From: Flavimobilis soli
GTDB taxonomy: Bacteria > Actinomycetota > Actinomycetes > Actinomycetales > Cellulomonadaceae
Direction of reading: 5' to 3'
DNA: 64,000 nucleotides
Assembly (NCBI RefSeq): GCF_002564025.1
Contig: NZ_PDJH01000001.1
Coordinates: 1,984,001 to 2,048,000 of the forward strand
Part shown: one piece after another, positions 44,379-52,506 of the stretch
Position numbering within the stretch: position 1 is the first letter of the stretch
How the letters are laid out: the number at the start of each line of letters is the position of its first letter
The notes under the pieces: model-generated
Told to the model about the DNA's origin: nothing
Database searches by the model: none
The model's input: the letters and a program-made list of their open reading frames with translations, nothing else
Made by a program: the position numbers and the translations under genes

Positions 44379-44476
44379 CACCGATCGCCCTGCCGCACAC
44401 GTCGCGTGTGCAACGAGGCGTTCCCTCTCGGGCCCACCGATCGCCCTGACGCACACGTCACGCGTGGATCGAGGCG
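44379..44476 (+). repeat. Two 42-bp direct repeats containing hairpins
   Basis: Copies at 44379-44420 and 44435-44476, 56 bp apart, agree at 37 of 42 positions by eye. Both begin CACCGATCGCCCTG and carry a dyad (GCACACG-TCG-CGTGTGC is perfect in copy one). They lie between the acetyltransferase and the convergent nirD gene, and may act as a terminator or be members of a REP-like family. Confidence 0.7.
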
Positions 44477-44500
44477 ATCCGTGGGCGGGAGCGGACCGGT

Positions 44501-44851
44501 CTAGCTGACCGCGACCCGCACGACGCCGTCGCGCACCTCGACCGGGTAGGACCGCAGGTCCTGCGGCTCCTTCCCCGCGGCGTCGAGGCACTCGCCCGTC
44601 GCGAGGGCCCACACCTGCTTGTGCATCGGCGACGTGACGGCTGGTACGTCGCCGACCGTCCCCACGATCCCGCGCGAGACGACGTTCGCGCCGCTGAACG
44701 GGTCGCGCTGCTGCACCGCGAGCACCGAGTCGTCGGCGAGCCGGAACAGCGCGACCTGGTGCCCCTCGACGAGCGCGGCCGCACCGCGCTCCGGGACGAG
44801 CGCGTCGAGCGCGCAGACGTCGGTCCAGGTCAGGTCGCCGTGGGCGGACAT
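44501..44851 (-). CDS. nirD: Assimilatory nitrite reductase small subunit
   Basis: A 116-residue NirD protein with a Rieske-like fold that lacks the cluster ligands. Recognisable blocks are WTDVCALDALVPERG, ADDSVLAVQQRDPFSGANVVSRGIVG and SPMHKQVWALATGEC. The ATG at 44851 has AAGGAG upstream. It lies 55 bp downstream of nirB and forms the NADH-dependent nitrite reductase with it, reducing nitrite to ammonia in the cytoplasm. Confidence 0.94.
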   Translation of the reverse strand: MSAHGDLTWTDVCALDALVPERGAAALVEGHQVALFRLADDSVLAVQQRDPFSGANVVSRGIVGTVGDVPAVTSPMHKQVWALATGECLDAAGKEPQDLRSYPVEVRDGVVRVAVS

Positions 44852-44906
44852 GGTTCTCCTTCGGTGGAGCGCGGTCCCGGCTGCCGGCCGGGGCGGCGCG
44901 CGAGGG

Positions 44907-47510
44907 TCACGAGCGTACGGTGATCGTGCGGGCGATCACCGGGTTGTTGTCGGCCGGCTCGCCCGGGCGCGCAGGGCGGACCTGGCCGCGCTCGGGCGTG
45001 TACGCGAGGTCCGGGTCGTGCACGTCGGGCGCGTTGACGAACGACGTGAAGCGGGCGAGCTTCTCAGGATCCTCGAGCGTCGCCGCCCACTCGTCCGTGT
45101 ACGACTCGACGTGCGCCGCGATCGCCGCCTCGAGCTCGCTCGCGATGCCGAGCGAGTCCTCGACGAGGACCTTGCGCAGCTCGGCCACGCCGCCCGGGTA
45201 CTCGGCCACCCAGCCAGCGGTGCGCTGCAGGCGGTCCGCCGAACGGACGTAGAGCGACAGGAACCGGTCGACGACCGTGATGAGCTCGTCGTCGGACAGG
45301 TCCTCCGCGAGGAGGTCGGCGTGCCGTGGCGTGAACCCGCCGTTCCCGCCGACGTACAGGTTCCAGCCGCGCTCGGTCGCGATGATGCCGACGTCCTTGC
45401 CGCGCGCCTCGGCGCACTCACGGGCGCAGCCCGAGACACCGACCTTGAACTTGTGCGGGGTGCGCAGGCCGCGGTAGCGCAGCTCGAGCCGCACGCCCAT
45501 GCCGACCGAGTCCTGCACGCCGAACCGGCACCACGAGCTGCCGACGCACGACTTCACCGCGCGCAGCGACTTGCCGTAGGCCTGCCCCGACTCGAAGCCC
45601 GCCTCGACGAGGCGCCGCCAGATCTCCGGGAGCTGGTCGATGCGCGCACCGAACATGCCGATACGCTGCGCGCCCGTGATGCGCGTGTACAGGCCGAAGT
45701 CGGCGGCGACCTGCCCGATGACGACGAGCTTCTCGGGCGTGATCTCGCCGCCGGGCACGCGCGGGATGACGGAGTAGGTGCCGTCCTTCTGCATGTTGGC
45801 GAGGACGTGGTCGTTCGTGTCCTGGAGGGACGCCTGGTCGCGCTCGAGCACGTGACCGATGCCGAGCGAGGAGAGGATCGAGGCGACGACGGGCTTGCAG
45901 ATGACGCACCCGCGCCCACGCCCGTGCGCGGCGACGATCTGCGAGAAGGTCCGCAGACCCTCCGCCTGGACGAGCGCGAAGAGCTCCTGGCGGGACATCG
46001 CGAAGTGCTCGCACATCGCTCGCGACACCTCGACGCCGGACGCCTCGAGCTGCGTGTTGACGAGCTTCGTCAGGAGGGGCACGCACGAGCCGCAGACCGT
46101 GCCGGCCTTGGTGCACTTCTTGACCTCGGCGACGCTCGTGCACCCGTGGTCGGTCACGGCACCGCGAACCGTGCCCGCGGTGACGTTCGCGCACGAGCAG
46201 ACGACGACGTCGTCGGGCACGTCGGCGCTCGGGGCGGCTGCGCCGCCCTCCGGGGCGAGGAACGCGCTCGGGTCCGCGCCGAGGGCGCGGCCGAGCATCG
46301 GCCGCAGCGACGGGTAGAGCGACGAGTCCCCGACGAACACCCCGCCGAGGAGGGTGCGTGCGTCGTCGGACACGACGAGCTTCTTGTACGTCTTGGCGAC
46401 CGGGTCGGCGAACGTGACCTCGAGCGCGCCGGGGGTGAGCGCGAAGACGTCGCCGAACGACGCGGCCTCGACCGGGACGCCGTCGTGCGTGACGCCCTTG
46501 AGCTTCGTGCCGTCTGGCGCGGGCGTGTAGACCGCGTCGCCGCCGAGGAGCTGGTCGACGACGACGTCAGCCATCGCGTTGCCGGGAGCCACGAGGCCGG
46601 CGCACTCGCCGTCGTGCGACGCGACCTCGCCGATCGCCCAGATCGCCGGGTCGGACGTGCGGCACGTGGGGCCGACGACGACGCCGCCACGCTCGCCGAT
46701 CGCGAGGCCGCACTCGCGGGCGAGCCGGTCGCGCGGGCGGATACCGGTCGAGAACACGACGACGTCGACGTCGAGCGTCGAGCCGTCGGAGAGGACCATG
46801 AGGCCGACCGGTCCGTCGGGTGCCGCGACGAGGCGGGTCGCGCCCGTCCCTGTGCGGACGGTGACGCCCATGTCCTCGATCAGGACGCGCAGCGCCTCGC
46901 CTCCGCCGTCGTCGAGCTGGACGCTCATGAGGCGGTCGGCGAACTCGACGACGGTCGCGGTGGCGCCGAGGTCCTGCAGGGCGGACGCGGCCTCGAGCCC
47001 GAGGACGCCACCGCCGACGACGGCGCCGCGCAGCGGCCGGTCGAGCGTGGTCGCGCGGTCAGTGACCCAGGCCCGAAGCCCGACGACGTCGTCCATCGTG
47101 CGGTAGCTGAAGACACCAGTGAGGTCGGTGCCCTCGGTACGGGGCGTCCAGGCCCAGGAGCCGGTCGCCAGGACGAGCGTGTCGTACTCGAACGTCTCGC
47201 CGGAGCGCGTCGTGACGGACTGGGCGTCCCGGTCGATCGACGCGACGGCGTCGCCCGTGCGCAGCGTGACGTGCGGGTCGTCCCAGACGCTCGGGGCCAT
47301 CGCGAGCTGCTCGGGGGAGCGTCCGCCGAAGAACTCGGAGAGGTGGACACGGTCGTACGGCAGGTGCGCCTCGTCGCCGAGCACGGTCGCTGACCAGGTC
47401 GCCTCGCCGGGGGCGCGGGAGACGAGCTGCTCCACGAGCCGGTGGGCGACCATGCCCGCGCCGACGACGACGATGCGCCCGGGGGAGGCGGGGGCGTTCT
47501 GCTCGGACAT
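44907..47510 (-). CDS. nirB: NADH-dependent nitrite reductase large subunit
   Basis: An 867-residue multidomain enzyme. An FAD/NAD(P)H oxidoreductase domain (GRIVVVGAGMVAHRL at the N-terminus; about 1-420) leads to a [2Fe-2S] BFD-like domain (CSCANVT...KCTKAGTVCGSC; about 430-490), a linker with CVICKP, and the sulfite/nitrite reductase half-domains. The siroheme and [4Fe-4S] cysteines lie in GSSWC and SGCARECAEARGKD. The ATG at 47510 is the family start; an upstream in-frame ATG at 47609 gives an atypical extension. No nitrate reductase or transporter gene is present in the window. Confidence 0.95.
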   Translation of the reverse strand: MSEQNAPASPGRIVVVGAGMVAHRLVEQLVSRAPGEATWSATVLGDEAHLPYDRVHLSEFFGGRSPEQLAMAPSVWDDPHVTLRTGDAVASIDRDAQSVTTRSGETFEYDTLVLATGSWAWTPRTEGTDLTGVFSYRTMDDVVGLRAWVTDRATTLDRPLRGAVVGGGVLGLEAASALQDLGATATVVEFADRLMSVQLDDGGGEALRVLIEDMGVTVRTGTGATRLVAAPDGPVGLMVLSDGSTLDVDVVVFSTGIRPRDRLARECGLAIGERGGVVVGPTCRTSDPAIWAIGEVASHDGECAGLVAPGNAMADVVVDQLLGGDAVYTPAPDGTKLKGVTHDGVPVEAASFGDVFALTPGALEVTFADPVAKTYKKLVVSDDARTLLGGVFVGDSSLYPSLRPMLGRALGADPSAFLAPEGGAAAPSADVPDDVVVCSCANVTAGTVRGAVTDHGCTSVAEVKKCTKAGTVCGSCVPLLTKLVNTQLEASGVEVSRAMCEHFAMSRQELFALVQAEGLRTFSQIVAAHGRGRGCVICKPVVASILSSLGIGHVLERDQASLQDTNDHVLANMQKDGTYSVIPRVPGGEITPEKLVVIGQVAADFGLYTRITGAQRIGMFGARIDQLPEIWRRLVEAGFESGQAYGKSLRAVKSCVGSSWCRFGVQDSVGMGVRLELRYRGLRTPHKFKVGVSGCARECAEARGKDVGIIATERGWNLYVGGNGGFTPRHADLLAEDLSDDELITVVDRFLSLYVRSADRLQRTAGWVAEYPGGVAELRKVLVEDSLGIASELEAAIAAHVESYTDEWAATLEDPEKLARFTSFVNAPDVHDPDLAYTPERGQVRPARPGEPADNNPVIARTITVRS

Positions 47511-47635
47511 GGCGGGCCTTCTGCTCGGCGGTCTCTCGTCGTCGTCAGTCTCGCCGTCGATCTGCGCGCAATGGTGGGACCTTTGGACGGGCGGCGCCGT
47601 GAAAATCACCCCTGGGCGGGCGGTCGTCCGCGGCG

Positions 47636-47641
47636 TACGGT
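47636..47641 (+). promoter_or_regulatory. -10 box of the 56-aa ORF
   Basis: TACGGT followed by 6 nt and the ATG at 47648. This promoter signature is the main support for the small ORF being expressed. Confidence 0.5.
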
Positions 47642-47647
47642 GGTGCC

Positions 47648-47818
47648 ATGAGCGACGAGACGGTGGTGCCTGAGCCTGAGCGCGCTGCGGCGCGCTTCGC
47701 GGAGCTGCCCGAGCGGATCGACCCGGACAGCTACGTCGAGGGTGTCGACGTGTCAGACGTGCCTGACCCCGAGTTCGGTCGCGACCCGAACAAGGAGTGG
47801 ATGCTCAAGTACGTCTGA
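47648..47818 (+). CDS. Small acidic protein of 56 residues, function unknown
   Basis: The frame reads MSDETVVPEPERAAARFAEL and ends NKEWMLKYV. It is acidic, with many Asp, Glu and Pro, no membrane segment and no Cys. Support comes from a TACGGT-N6-ATG leaderless promoter, strong third-position GC and a plausible non-repetitive composition. It diverges from nirB across 137 bp. I do not recognise the family. It is too short to be certain, and conservation in relatives would be the deciding test. Confidence 0.55.
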   Translation: MSDETVVPEPERAAARFAELPERIDPDSYVEGVDVSDVPDPEFGRDPNKEWMLKYV

Positions 47819-47854
47819 GGCCGCCGGCGTCCGCCGGTCGCCACGAGGCGCGTC

Positions 47855-47963
47855 GCGCGACGCAGGGCTGTCCGCGCGAGGTAGGGGCGTGCGCGCGACG
47901 TAGGGGCGTGCACGCGACGTAGGGCCGTGCAGACCCCTGTCTCGCGTGCGCGCCCCTACCTCG
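47855..47963. repeat. 19-bp tandem units plus inverted copy (CGACGTAGGG repeat family)
   Basis: Four contiguous 19-bp units (47855-47930) vary around GCGCGACGTAGGGGCGTGC. They are followed by CCCCTGTCTCGCGT and an inverted copy GCGCCCCTACCTCG (to 47963). A hairpin can form between CGAGGTAGGGGC and GCCCCTACCTCG. The right-hand 70 bp are closely similar to a second copy at 53617-53684 that lies inside a gene. Confidence 0.8.
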
Positions 47964-47984
47964 ACGCCGCCGACGCCTGCCGCG

Positions 47985-49205
47985 TCACGCCTTGAGGGCC
48001 TGCTCGACGTCGTCGAGCAGGTCGAGCGGGTCCTCCAGCCCGATGCTCAGCCGCACCGTCGACTCCGCCATGCCGACCGCTGCGCGGCCCTCGGGGCCGA
48101 GCTTGCGGTGCGTCGTCGTCGCCGGGTGCGTGATGAGGCTCTTCGCGTCGCCGAGGTTGTTGGAGATGTCCACGACGCGCAGCGCGTCGAGGAAACGGAA
48201 CGTACGCTCCTTGACCTGGTCCGGCGATGCCGAGCCCGGCACCTCGAGGTCGAACGTGACGACGGTGCCGCCGCCCGTCTGCTGGGCCCGTGCGAGCGCC
48301 ACCTGCGGGTGCGAGTCGAGGAACGGGTAGTAGACCCGACCGATGCCCGGCAGGGACTCGAGCGCCGTCGCGACCTGGAGTGCGGCGTCGGACTGGGCGC
48401 GGACGCGCAGCGAGAGCGTCTCGAGGCCTTTGAGCAGCACCCACGCGTTGAACGGGGAGAGCGACGGGCCGGTGTGGCGGACCATCGTCTGCACGGGCCC
48501 GTCGATGTAGTCGGCGCTGCCGAGGATCGCGCCGCCGAGCACGCGGCCCTGCCCGTCGATGTGCTTCGTCGCGGAGTACACGACGACGTCGGCGCCCAGC
48601 TCGAGCGGTTTCTGCAGGACGGGCGTCGCGAAGACGTTGTCGACGACGACGGTCGCCCCCGCGCGGTGCGCGAGGTCGGCGACGGCGCGCACGTCGATGA
48701 TGTCCTGCATCGGGTTCGACGGCGTCTCGAAGAAGACGACGTCCGCGGGCGTCGCGAGCGCCTCCTCCCACTGGGAGAGGACGTGCCCGTCGACGTAGTC
48801 GGTGTGCACGCCCCAGCGGGCGAAGATCTCGTCGAAGATCGTCAGGCTCGACCCGAAGAGCGCGCGGGCGGCGACGATCCGGGAGCCCTGTCCGACGATC
48901 GCGGCGAGCGCCGTGAAGACGGCGGACATGCCGGTCGCGGTCGCGTAGCAGCCCTCGGCGCCCTCGATGAGGCGCAGCCGCTGCTCGAAGGTGTGGACGG
49001 TCGGGTTGCCGTAGCGGGAGTAGATGAAGCGGTCGGCCTCACCCTTGAAGGCGGCCTCGCACTCGGCGGCGGAGCCGTACACGTATCCCTGCGTCAGGTA
49101 GATGGGCTCGCTCGTCTCGTGGAACCCGGAGCGCTCGATGCCGCCGCGGACCGAGACGGTCGCGGGACGCCAGGATGCGGGGACCTCACGGGGCCCCGCG
49201 GTCAC
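47985..49205 (-). CDS. metZ: O-succinylhomoserine sulfhydrylase
   Basis: A 406-residue PLP enzyme of the Cys/Met-metabolism family that makes homocysteine from an activated homoserine and sulfide. The PLP lysine is in SATKHIDGQGRVLGG (K214), and SRYGNPTV and FFETPSNP are family motifs. HIDGQGR is the pattern of MetZ rather than MetB. The GTG start at 49205 overlaps the rhodanese stop, so the two genes are translationally coupled. An S-box-type SAM riboswitch upstream of the rhodanese gene should control both. Confidence 0.93.
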   Translation of the reverse strand: MTAGPREVPASWRPATVSVRGGIERSGFHETSEPIYLTQGYVYGSAAECEAAFKGEADRFIYSRYGNPTVHTFEQRLRLIEGAEGCYATATGMSAVFTALAAIVGQGSRIVAARALFGSSLTIFDEIFARWGVHTDYVDGHVLSQWEEALATPADVVFFETPSNPMQDIIDVRAVADLAHRAGATVVVDNVFATPVLQKPLELGADVVVYSATKHIDGQGRVLGGAILGSADYIDGPVQTMVRHTGPSLSPFNAWVLLKGLETLSLRVRAQSDAALQVATALESLPGIGRVYYPFLDSHPQVALARAQQTGGGTVVTFDLEVPGSASPDQVKERTFRFLDALRVVDISNNLGDAKSLITHPATTTHRKLGPEGRAAVGMAESTVRLSIGLEDPLDLLDDVEQALKA

Positions 49206-49624
49206 CGGGCGGCCTCGTCGATCGTGGTGGTCGGGAGACCGGCGTTGCGCCAGCCGTCGATCGTGCGGGCGCCGGTCGCGTCCTGGGCGCCCTCGAAGCC
49301 CTGGAGGACGTTGCGGGCGTCGGCCCAGCCGGCGGCCGTCGCGGCCTGGGCGGCGGCGACCGAGCGGACACCGGAGCGGCACAGGAACAGGACGGTCGCG
49401 TCCTTCGCGACGCCTGCGGCCTCGAGCTGGGCGAGGAACTCGGTGTTGGGTCCCCAGGCGGTGTTCCACTCGACGAACCGCGCGGCCGTGCGGGCGGCGC
49501 TCGTGTCGGGGACGCCGATCGTGCGCCACTCGTCCTGCGTGCGGACGTCGACGAGGATCGCGTCGGGTGTCGTGGTGATCAGCTCCCACGCGGCCTCGGG
49601 GGTGACGTCTCCTGCGTAGCTCAT
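49202..49624 (-). CDS. Rhodanese-domain sulfurtransferase
   Basis: A 140-residue single-domain rhodanese. The active-site loop CRSGVRS (C82) has the six-residue form of sulfur transferases, and ILVDVRTQDEWRTIGVPD is the N-terminal rhodanese signature. The ATG at 49624 follows GGAG. It is the first gene of the metZ operon; rhodanese-metZ pairs are common in actinobacteria and proteobacteria, where the rhodanese may supply sulfane sulfur. Transcription is probably governed by the SAM riboswitch in its leader. Confidence 0.93.
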   Translation of the reverse strand: MSYAGDVTPEAAWELITTTPDAILVDVRTQDEWRTIGVPDTSAARTAARFVEWNTAWGPNTEFLAQLEAAGVAKDATVLFLCRSGVRSVAAAQAATAAGWADARNVLQGFEGAQDATGARTIDGWRNAGLPTTTIDEAAR

Positions 49625-49639
49625 GGCGTTCTCCGTTCG

Positions 49640-49735
49640 CATCGAACGTGGCGGTAGCACCCTCGTCCTGCTGGGGGGTTGCTGCGGCGTCGTCGTGCCA
49701 CGTCACTCGGCCGCTCTGGATGGTGAGGGGATCGT
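49640..49735 (-). promoter_or_regulatory. S-box-type (SAM-I-like) riboswitch of rhodanese-metZ
   Basis: Minus-strand leader with the ordered S-box core: CCAGAGCGGCCGAGTGA, then TGGCACGACGACGCCGCAGCAACC, then GGTGCTACCGCC, then a GTTCG-ATG-CGAAC hairpin ending about 10 nt before the ATG. The AGAG-GG-GAG-GA, GCAACC and GGTGCTA elements are the conserved SAM-binding pieces. With no terminator visible after it, control may be at translation. A -10-like TACGAT lies just upstream. The exact subclass is less certain than the SAM call. Confidence 0.72.
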
Positions 49736-49831
49736 ACCCTCCCGGCAGGGGTGCTGCCGAGGCCGTTGCGAATGGCGAGATTCCGCGGTTCCCGAGCGCG
49801 GGTCTCAGAAACTGGCATCGCGTCTCAGATG

Positions 49832-49861
49832 TTGACGCGCCTCCAGGGGCGGTGGCACGAT
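49832..49861 (+). promoter_or_regulatory. Promoter of the SAM-IV riboswitch transcript
   Basis: TTGACG (49832-49837), 18 bp, CACGAT (49856-49861). The predicted transcription start near 49868 coincides with the first base of the riboswitch. Confidence 0.6.
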
Positions 49862-49869
49862 GTCCGCAC

Positions 49870-49985
49870 GGTCATGAGTGCCAGCGCAAAACCCCGGTTT
49901 GCTGGCCGGCAACCCTCCTCTCGCGGCGGGGTGCCCCGGGTGACGACCAGGCTGCGGTCGACCGACCGCGGCAAGCGCGGGCGCA
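49870..49985 (+). promoter_or_regulatory. SAM-IV riboswitch
   Basis: The leader of the cysteine-desulfurase-like gene carries, in order, GGTCATGAGTGCCAGC, ACCCCGGTTTGCTGGCCGGC, AACCCTCC, CGCGGCGGGGTGCCCCGGG and TGACGACC, then a hairpin and GGCAAGCGCGGGC. This is the layout of the actinobacterial SAM-IV aptamer as known from mycobacteria, including the 3' pseudoknot arm. A CTGAAGGG segment between it and the ATG may be the controlled ribosome-binding site. When SAM is high, expression should fall. Confidence 0.92.
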
Positions 49986-50013
49986 CAGCGCCCAGTCTCT
50001 GAAGGGCCCTGCC

Positions 50014-51462
50014 ATGTCGATCGCCAGCACCACCTGTCCTGAGAACCGCACCGACGTGACGGACGAGCCCGCGCTCCTGCCCGTCGTCGGCCGCGACACC
50101 CTCGTCCCGCTCGTCGACGGACGTAACGTCACCTACGCGAACCTCGACGTCGCCGCGTCCGCACCCGCCCTCGAGTCCGTCGCCGCGCGCGTCGCGCAGG
50201 CGCTCCCGCTCTACGCGAGCGTCCACCGCGGCGCCGGCTACCTGTCCCAGGTCTCGACCGCGCTCTACGAGGCGTCCCGCCGCACCATCGGCGCGTTCGT
50301 CGGGGCACGCGAGCACGACGTCACGATCATCACGCGCAACACGACCGACTCGCTCAACCTCCTCGCGGGCTGCGTGCCCGCGACGGTCGGGGAGGGGCGC
50401 GTGCTCGTCCTCGACGTCGAGCACCATGCGAACCTCCTGCCCTGGGCCGCCGCGCCCGGCGGCGCCGCGGTCCTCGCGGGAGCGTCGAGCGTCGCCGCGA
50501 CGCTCGACGCGCTGCGCGCCGAGCTCGCCGCCCGCCCGTACGCGCTCGTCGCTGTCACGGGCGCGTCCAACGTGACGGGCGAGGCCCTGCCGGTCGCCGA
50601 CGTCGTCACGCTCGCCCACGCCGCAGGGGCGCGCGTCGTGCTCGACGGCGCACAGCTCGTCCCGCACCGCGGCGTCGACATCGCCGCGCTCGACGTCGAC
50701 TACGTCGGCTTCTCCGGTCACAAGACCTACGCGCCGTACGGCGCGGGCGCGCTCGTCGGCCGCCGCGACTGGCTCGACGCCGGCACGCCGCACCTCGCGG
50801 GCGGCGGCGCGGTCCGCGCCGTCACCCACTCCGAGCCCGACGTCCCGGCGGCCGGCGCCGCGTCGGCGACATGGGCGCTCGCGCCCGCCCGCCACGAGGC
50901 CGGCTCGCCCAACGTCATCGGCGCGGTCGCGCTCGCGGCCGCGTGCGAGGAGCTCGCCGCGCTCGACCCCGCCGCGCTGCACGCGCACGAGGCGCGCCTG
51001 CGCGCCCGGCTCGTCGAGGGGCTCTCCCAGATCCCGGGCGTCGAGGTGCTGCGCGCGTGGGACGACGCCGTCGACCCGGTGGGCGTCGTGACGTTCGTCG
51101 TCGAGGGGCACGACCCCGGCCTCGTCGCCGCCTACCTGTCGGCAGAGCACGGCATCGGCGTGCGTGACGGGAAGTTCTGCGCGCACCCGCTCCTCGCCCG
51201 CCTGGGCCACCGGTACGGCGCGGTGCGCGCGAGCGTCGGTGTGGGGACGACCGGCGAGCACGTCGAGCGGCTGGTCACGGCCCTCGCGAGCTATGTCCGC
51301 GAGGGCACCCGGGCCGACTACGCGGTGCAGGACGGGTGCTGGGTCGTCCGCGACGACCGGCGCCCCCTCCCGGACGTCTCCGGGCTGTCCGGTCTGGTCG
51401 CGACGGCGGCCGTCGCGAACGTCGCGCTCGCGGGCGGGTGCGGCGCTCCGTCCGAGGCGTGA
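50014..51462 (+). CDS. Cysteine-desulfurase-like class V aminotransferase under SAM-IV control
   Basis: A 482-residue PLP enzyme of the SufS/CsdA-like group. The PLP lysine is in GFSGHKTYAPYGAGALVG (K237). DVEHHANLLPW and VDGAQLVPHRGVDI-type blocks are present, and a Cys in RDGKFCAHPLL occupies the active-site loop region. A C-terminal extension of about 60 residues (after SYVREGT) is longer than in SufS. The gene is monocistronic behind a SAM-IV riboswitch and diverges from rhodanese-metZ, so it probably supplies or recycles sulfur for methionine/cysteine metabolism rather than general Fe-S assembly (inference). Confidence 0.88.
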   Translation: MSIASTTCPENRTDVTDEPALLPVVGRDTLVPLVDGRNVTYANLDVAASAPALESVAARVAQALPLYASVHRGAGYLSQVSTALYEASRRTIGAFVGAREHDVTIITRNTTDSLNLLAGCVPATVGEGRVLVLDVEHHANLLPWAAAPGGAAVLAGASSVAATLDALRAELAARPYALVAVTGASNVTGEALPVADVVTLAHAAGARVVLDGAQLVPHRGVDIAALDVDYVGFSGHKTYAPYGAGALVGRRDWLDAGTPHLAGGGAVRAVTHSEPDVPAAGAASATWALAPARHEAGSPNVIGAVALAAACEELAALDPAALHAHEARLRARLVEGLSQIPGVEVLRAWDDAVDPVGVVTFVVEGHDPGLVAAYLSAEHGIGVRDGKFCAHPLLARLGHRYGAVRASVGVGTTGEHVERLVTALASYVREGTRADYAVQDGCWVVRDDRRPLPDVSGLSGLVATAAVANVALAGGCGAPSEA

Positions 51463-51647
51463 ACGCGGCGTCCGTCAAGGGTGTTTCCGGGGCGGTTCCC
51501 GGGCCGTCCGTCGAGGTGATGTGAGTCGCAAGGTTCCCGAGGTGAGGGGCGGAAAACCGCCACTCGCGAAGGGTGGTCGCCTGGCGTTCGCCCACAGGTC
51601 ACACGGCAGGTGTTGGCGGTGTCCCTGACGCGTGTTTTCATTCTCGC

Positions 51648-52430
51648 GTGGAGCACGACATCACCCTCTCGGGGCACGGTTTTCGCCTCGAGCCGCTGAC
51701 GCACAAGCACGTCGGCGACCTTGCTGCCATGGTCGATCCCGACCTGTGGGCAGGCATGGCCACACCTATGCCGGTGGGCGAGGTCGGGCTGATGAACTAC
51801 ATCGAGGACTCGCAGGCTCTCGAGGGCTGCTACGCGTTCGCGGTCGTCGACGAGGTGAGCAACGAGGTGCGTGGCTCGACGGCGCTCGTCGACCACCAGG
51901 GCGCCGCTCGTCGCGTCGAGATCGGCCGGACGTTCTACGACCGCGCCGTCTGGGGTCGCGTCGTCAACCCGGTCTGCAAGTTCCTCCTCCTCGAGCACTC
52001 CTTCGAGCGTCTCAGGGTGCACCGCGTCCAGCTCCGCGCCGACGCCCGCAACGTCCGCTCGCTCGCCGCGATCGAGCGGCTCGGCGCGACCCGCGAGGGC
52101 ACGCTGCGCGGCTTCCGCGACGGCCAGGACGGGTCGCGCGTCGACTCGGTCGTCTTCTCGATCCTCGCCCCCGAGTGGCCCGTCGTACGCGAGGGCCTGC
52201 TCGCGCGGATCGACCCGCTGCGCGCGATCGCCGGTCTGGGCGGCCCCGACGCGACCGCGCTCCTCGACGCGAACGGCCCCACGCCGCTCGCCGCCGTCGG
52301 CGCGTCCGTCCCCGAGCTGGGCATGGCCGAGGAGCCGAGCCTGGAGCTGGCCGGTGACCAGCCGCCCCTCGGTGCACGTCGAGGGCGCGCGCCCCGCGGA
52401 CGCCTCGCGCGCCGCCGTCGCCTGCGCTGA
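51648..52430 (+). CDS. GNAT-family acetyltransferase (RimJ/RimL-like), long paralog
   Basis: A 260-residue RimJ/RimL-type acetyltransferase. LSGHGFRLEPLTHKHVGDLAAMVD starts the domain, and RRVEIGRTFYDRAVWGRVVNPVCKFLLLEHSFE and NVRSLAAIERLGATREGTLRG are typical. A low-complexity tail of about 65 residues rich in Ala, Pro and Arg follows. The GTG at 51648 was chosen because it gives the same N-terminus as the neighbouring paralog; a TTCATT box lies 5 nt upstream. The gene before it ends 185 bp away, and the gap holds only a small GGCGG-AAAA-CCGCC hairpin. Confidence 0.85.
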   Translation: MEHDITLSGHGFRLEPLTHKHVGDLAAMVDPDLWAGMATPMPVGEVGLMNYIEDSQALEGCYAFAVVDEVSNEVRGSTALVDHQGAARRVEIGRTFYDRAVWGRVVNPVCKFLLLEHSFERLRVHRVQLRADARNVRSLAAIERLGATREGTLRGFRDGQDGSRVDSVVFSILAPEWPVVREGLLARIDPLRAIAGLGGPDATALLDANGPTPLAAVGASVPELGMAEEPSLELAGDQPPLGARRGRAPRGRLARRRRLR

Positions 52431-52494
52431 CCGAGGCGAGGCCGGCCACGGACGGGCCGTGACAAATCTCGAGCCGCGACCGCGCCGCGCGACC

Positions 52495-52500
52495 TAGTGT
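52495..52500 (+). promoter_or_regulatory. -10 box for a leaderless acetyltransferase gene
   Basis: TAGTGT followed by 6 nt and the ATG at 52507; no ribosome site. Confidence 0.6.
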
Positions 52501-52506
52501 GGGCGG

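Noticed and set aside
47599..47609. GTGAAAATCAC palindrome between nirB and the small ORF considered as an Fnr/Crp or GlnR site
   Set aside because: The half-site spacing (3 bp) does not fit Crp or Fnr, and it lacks the GlnR pattern; it is too short to call.
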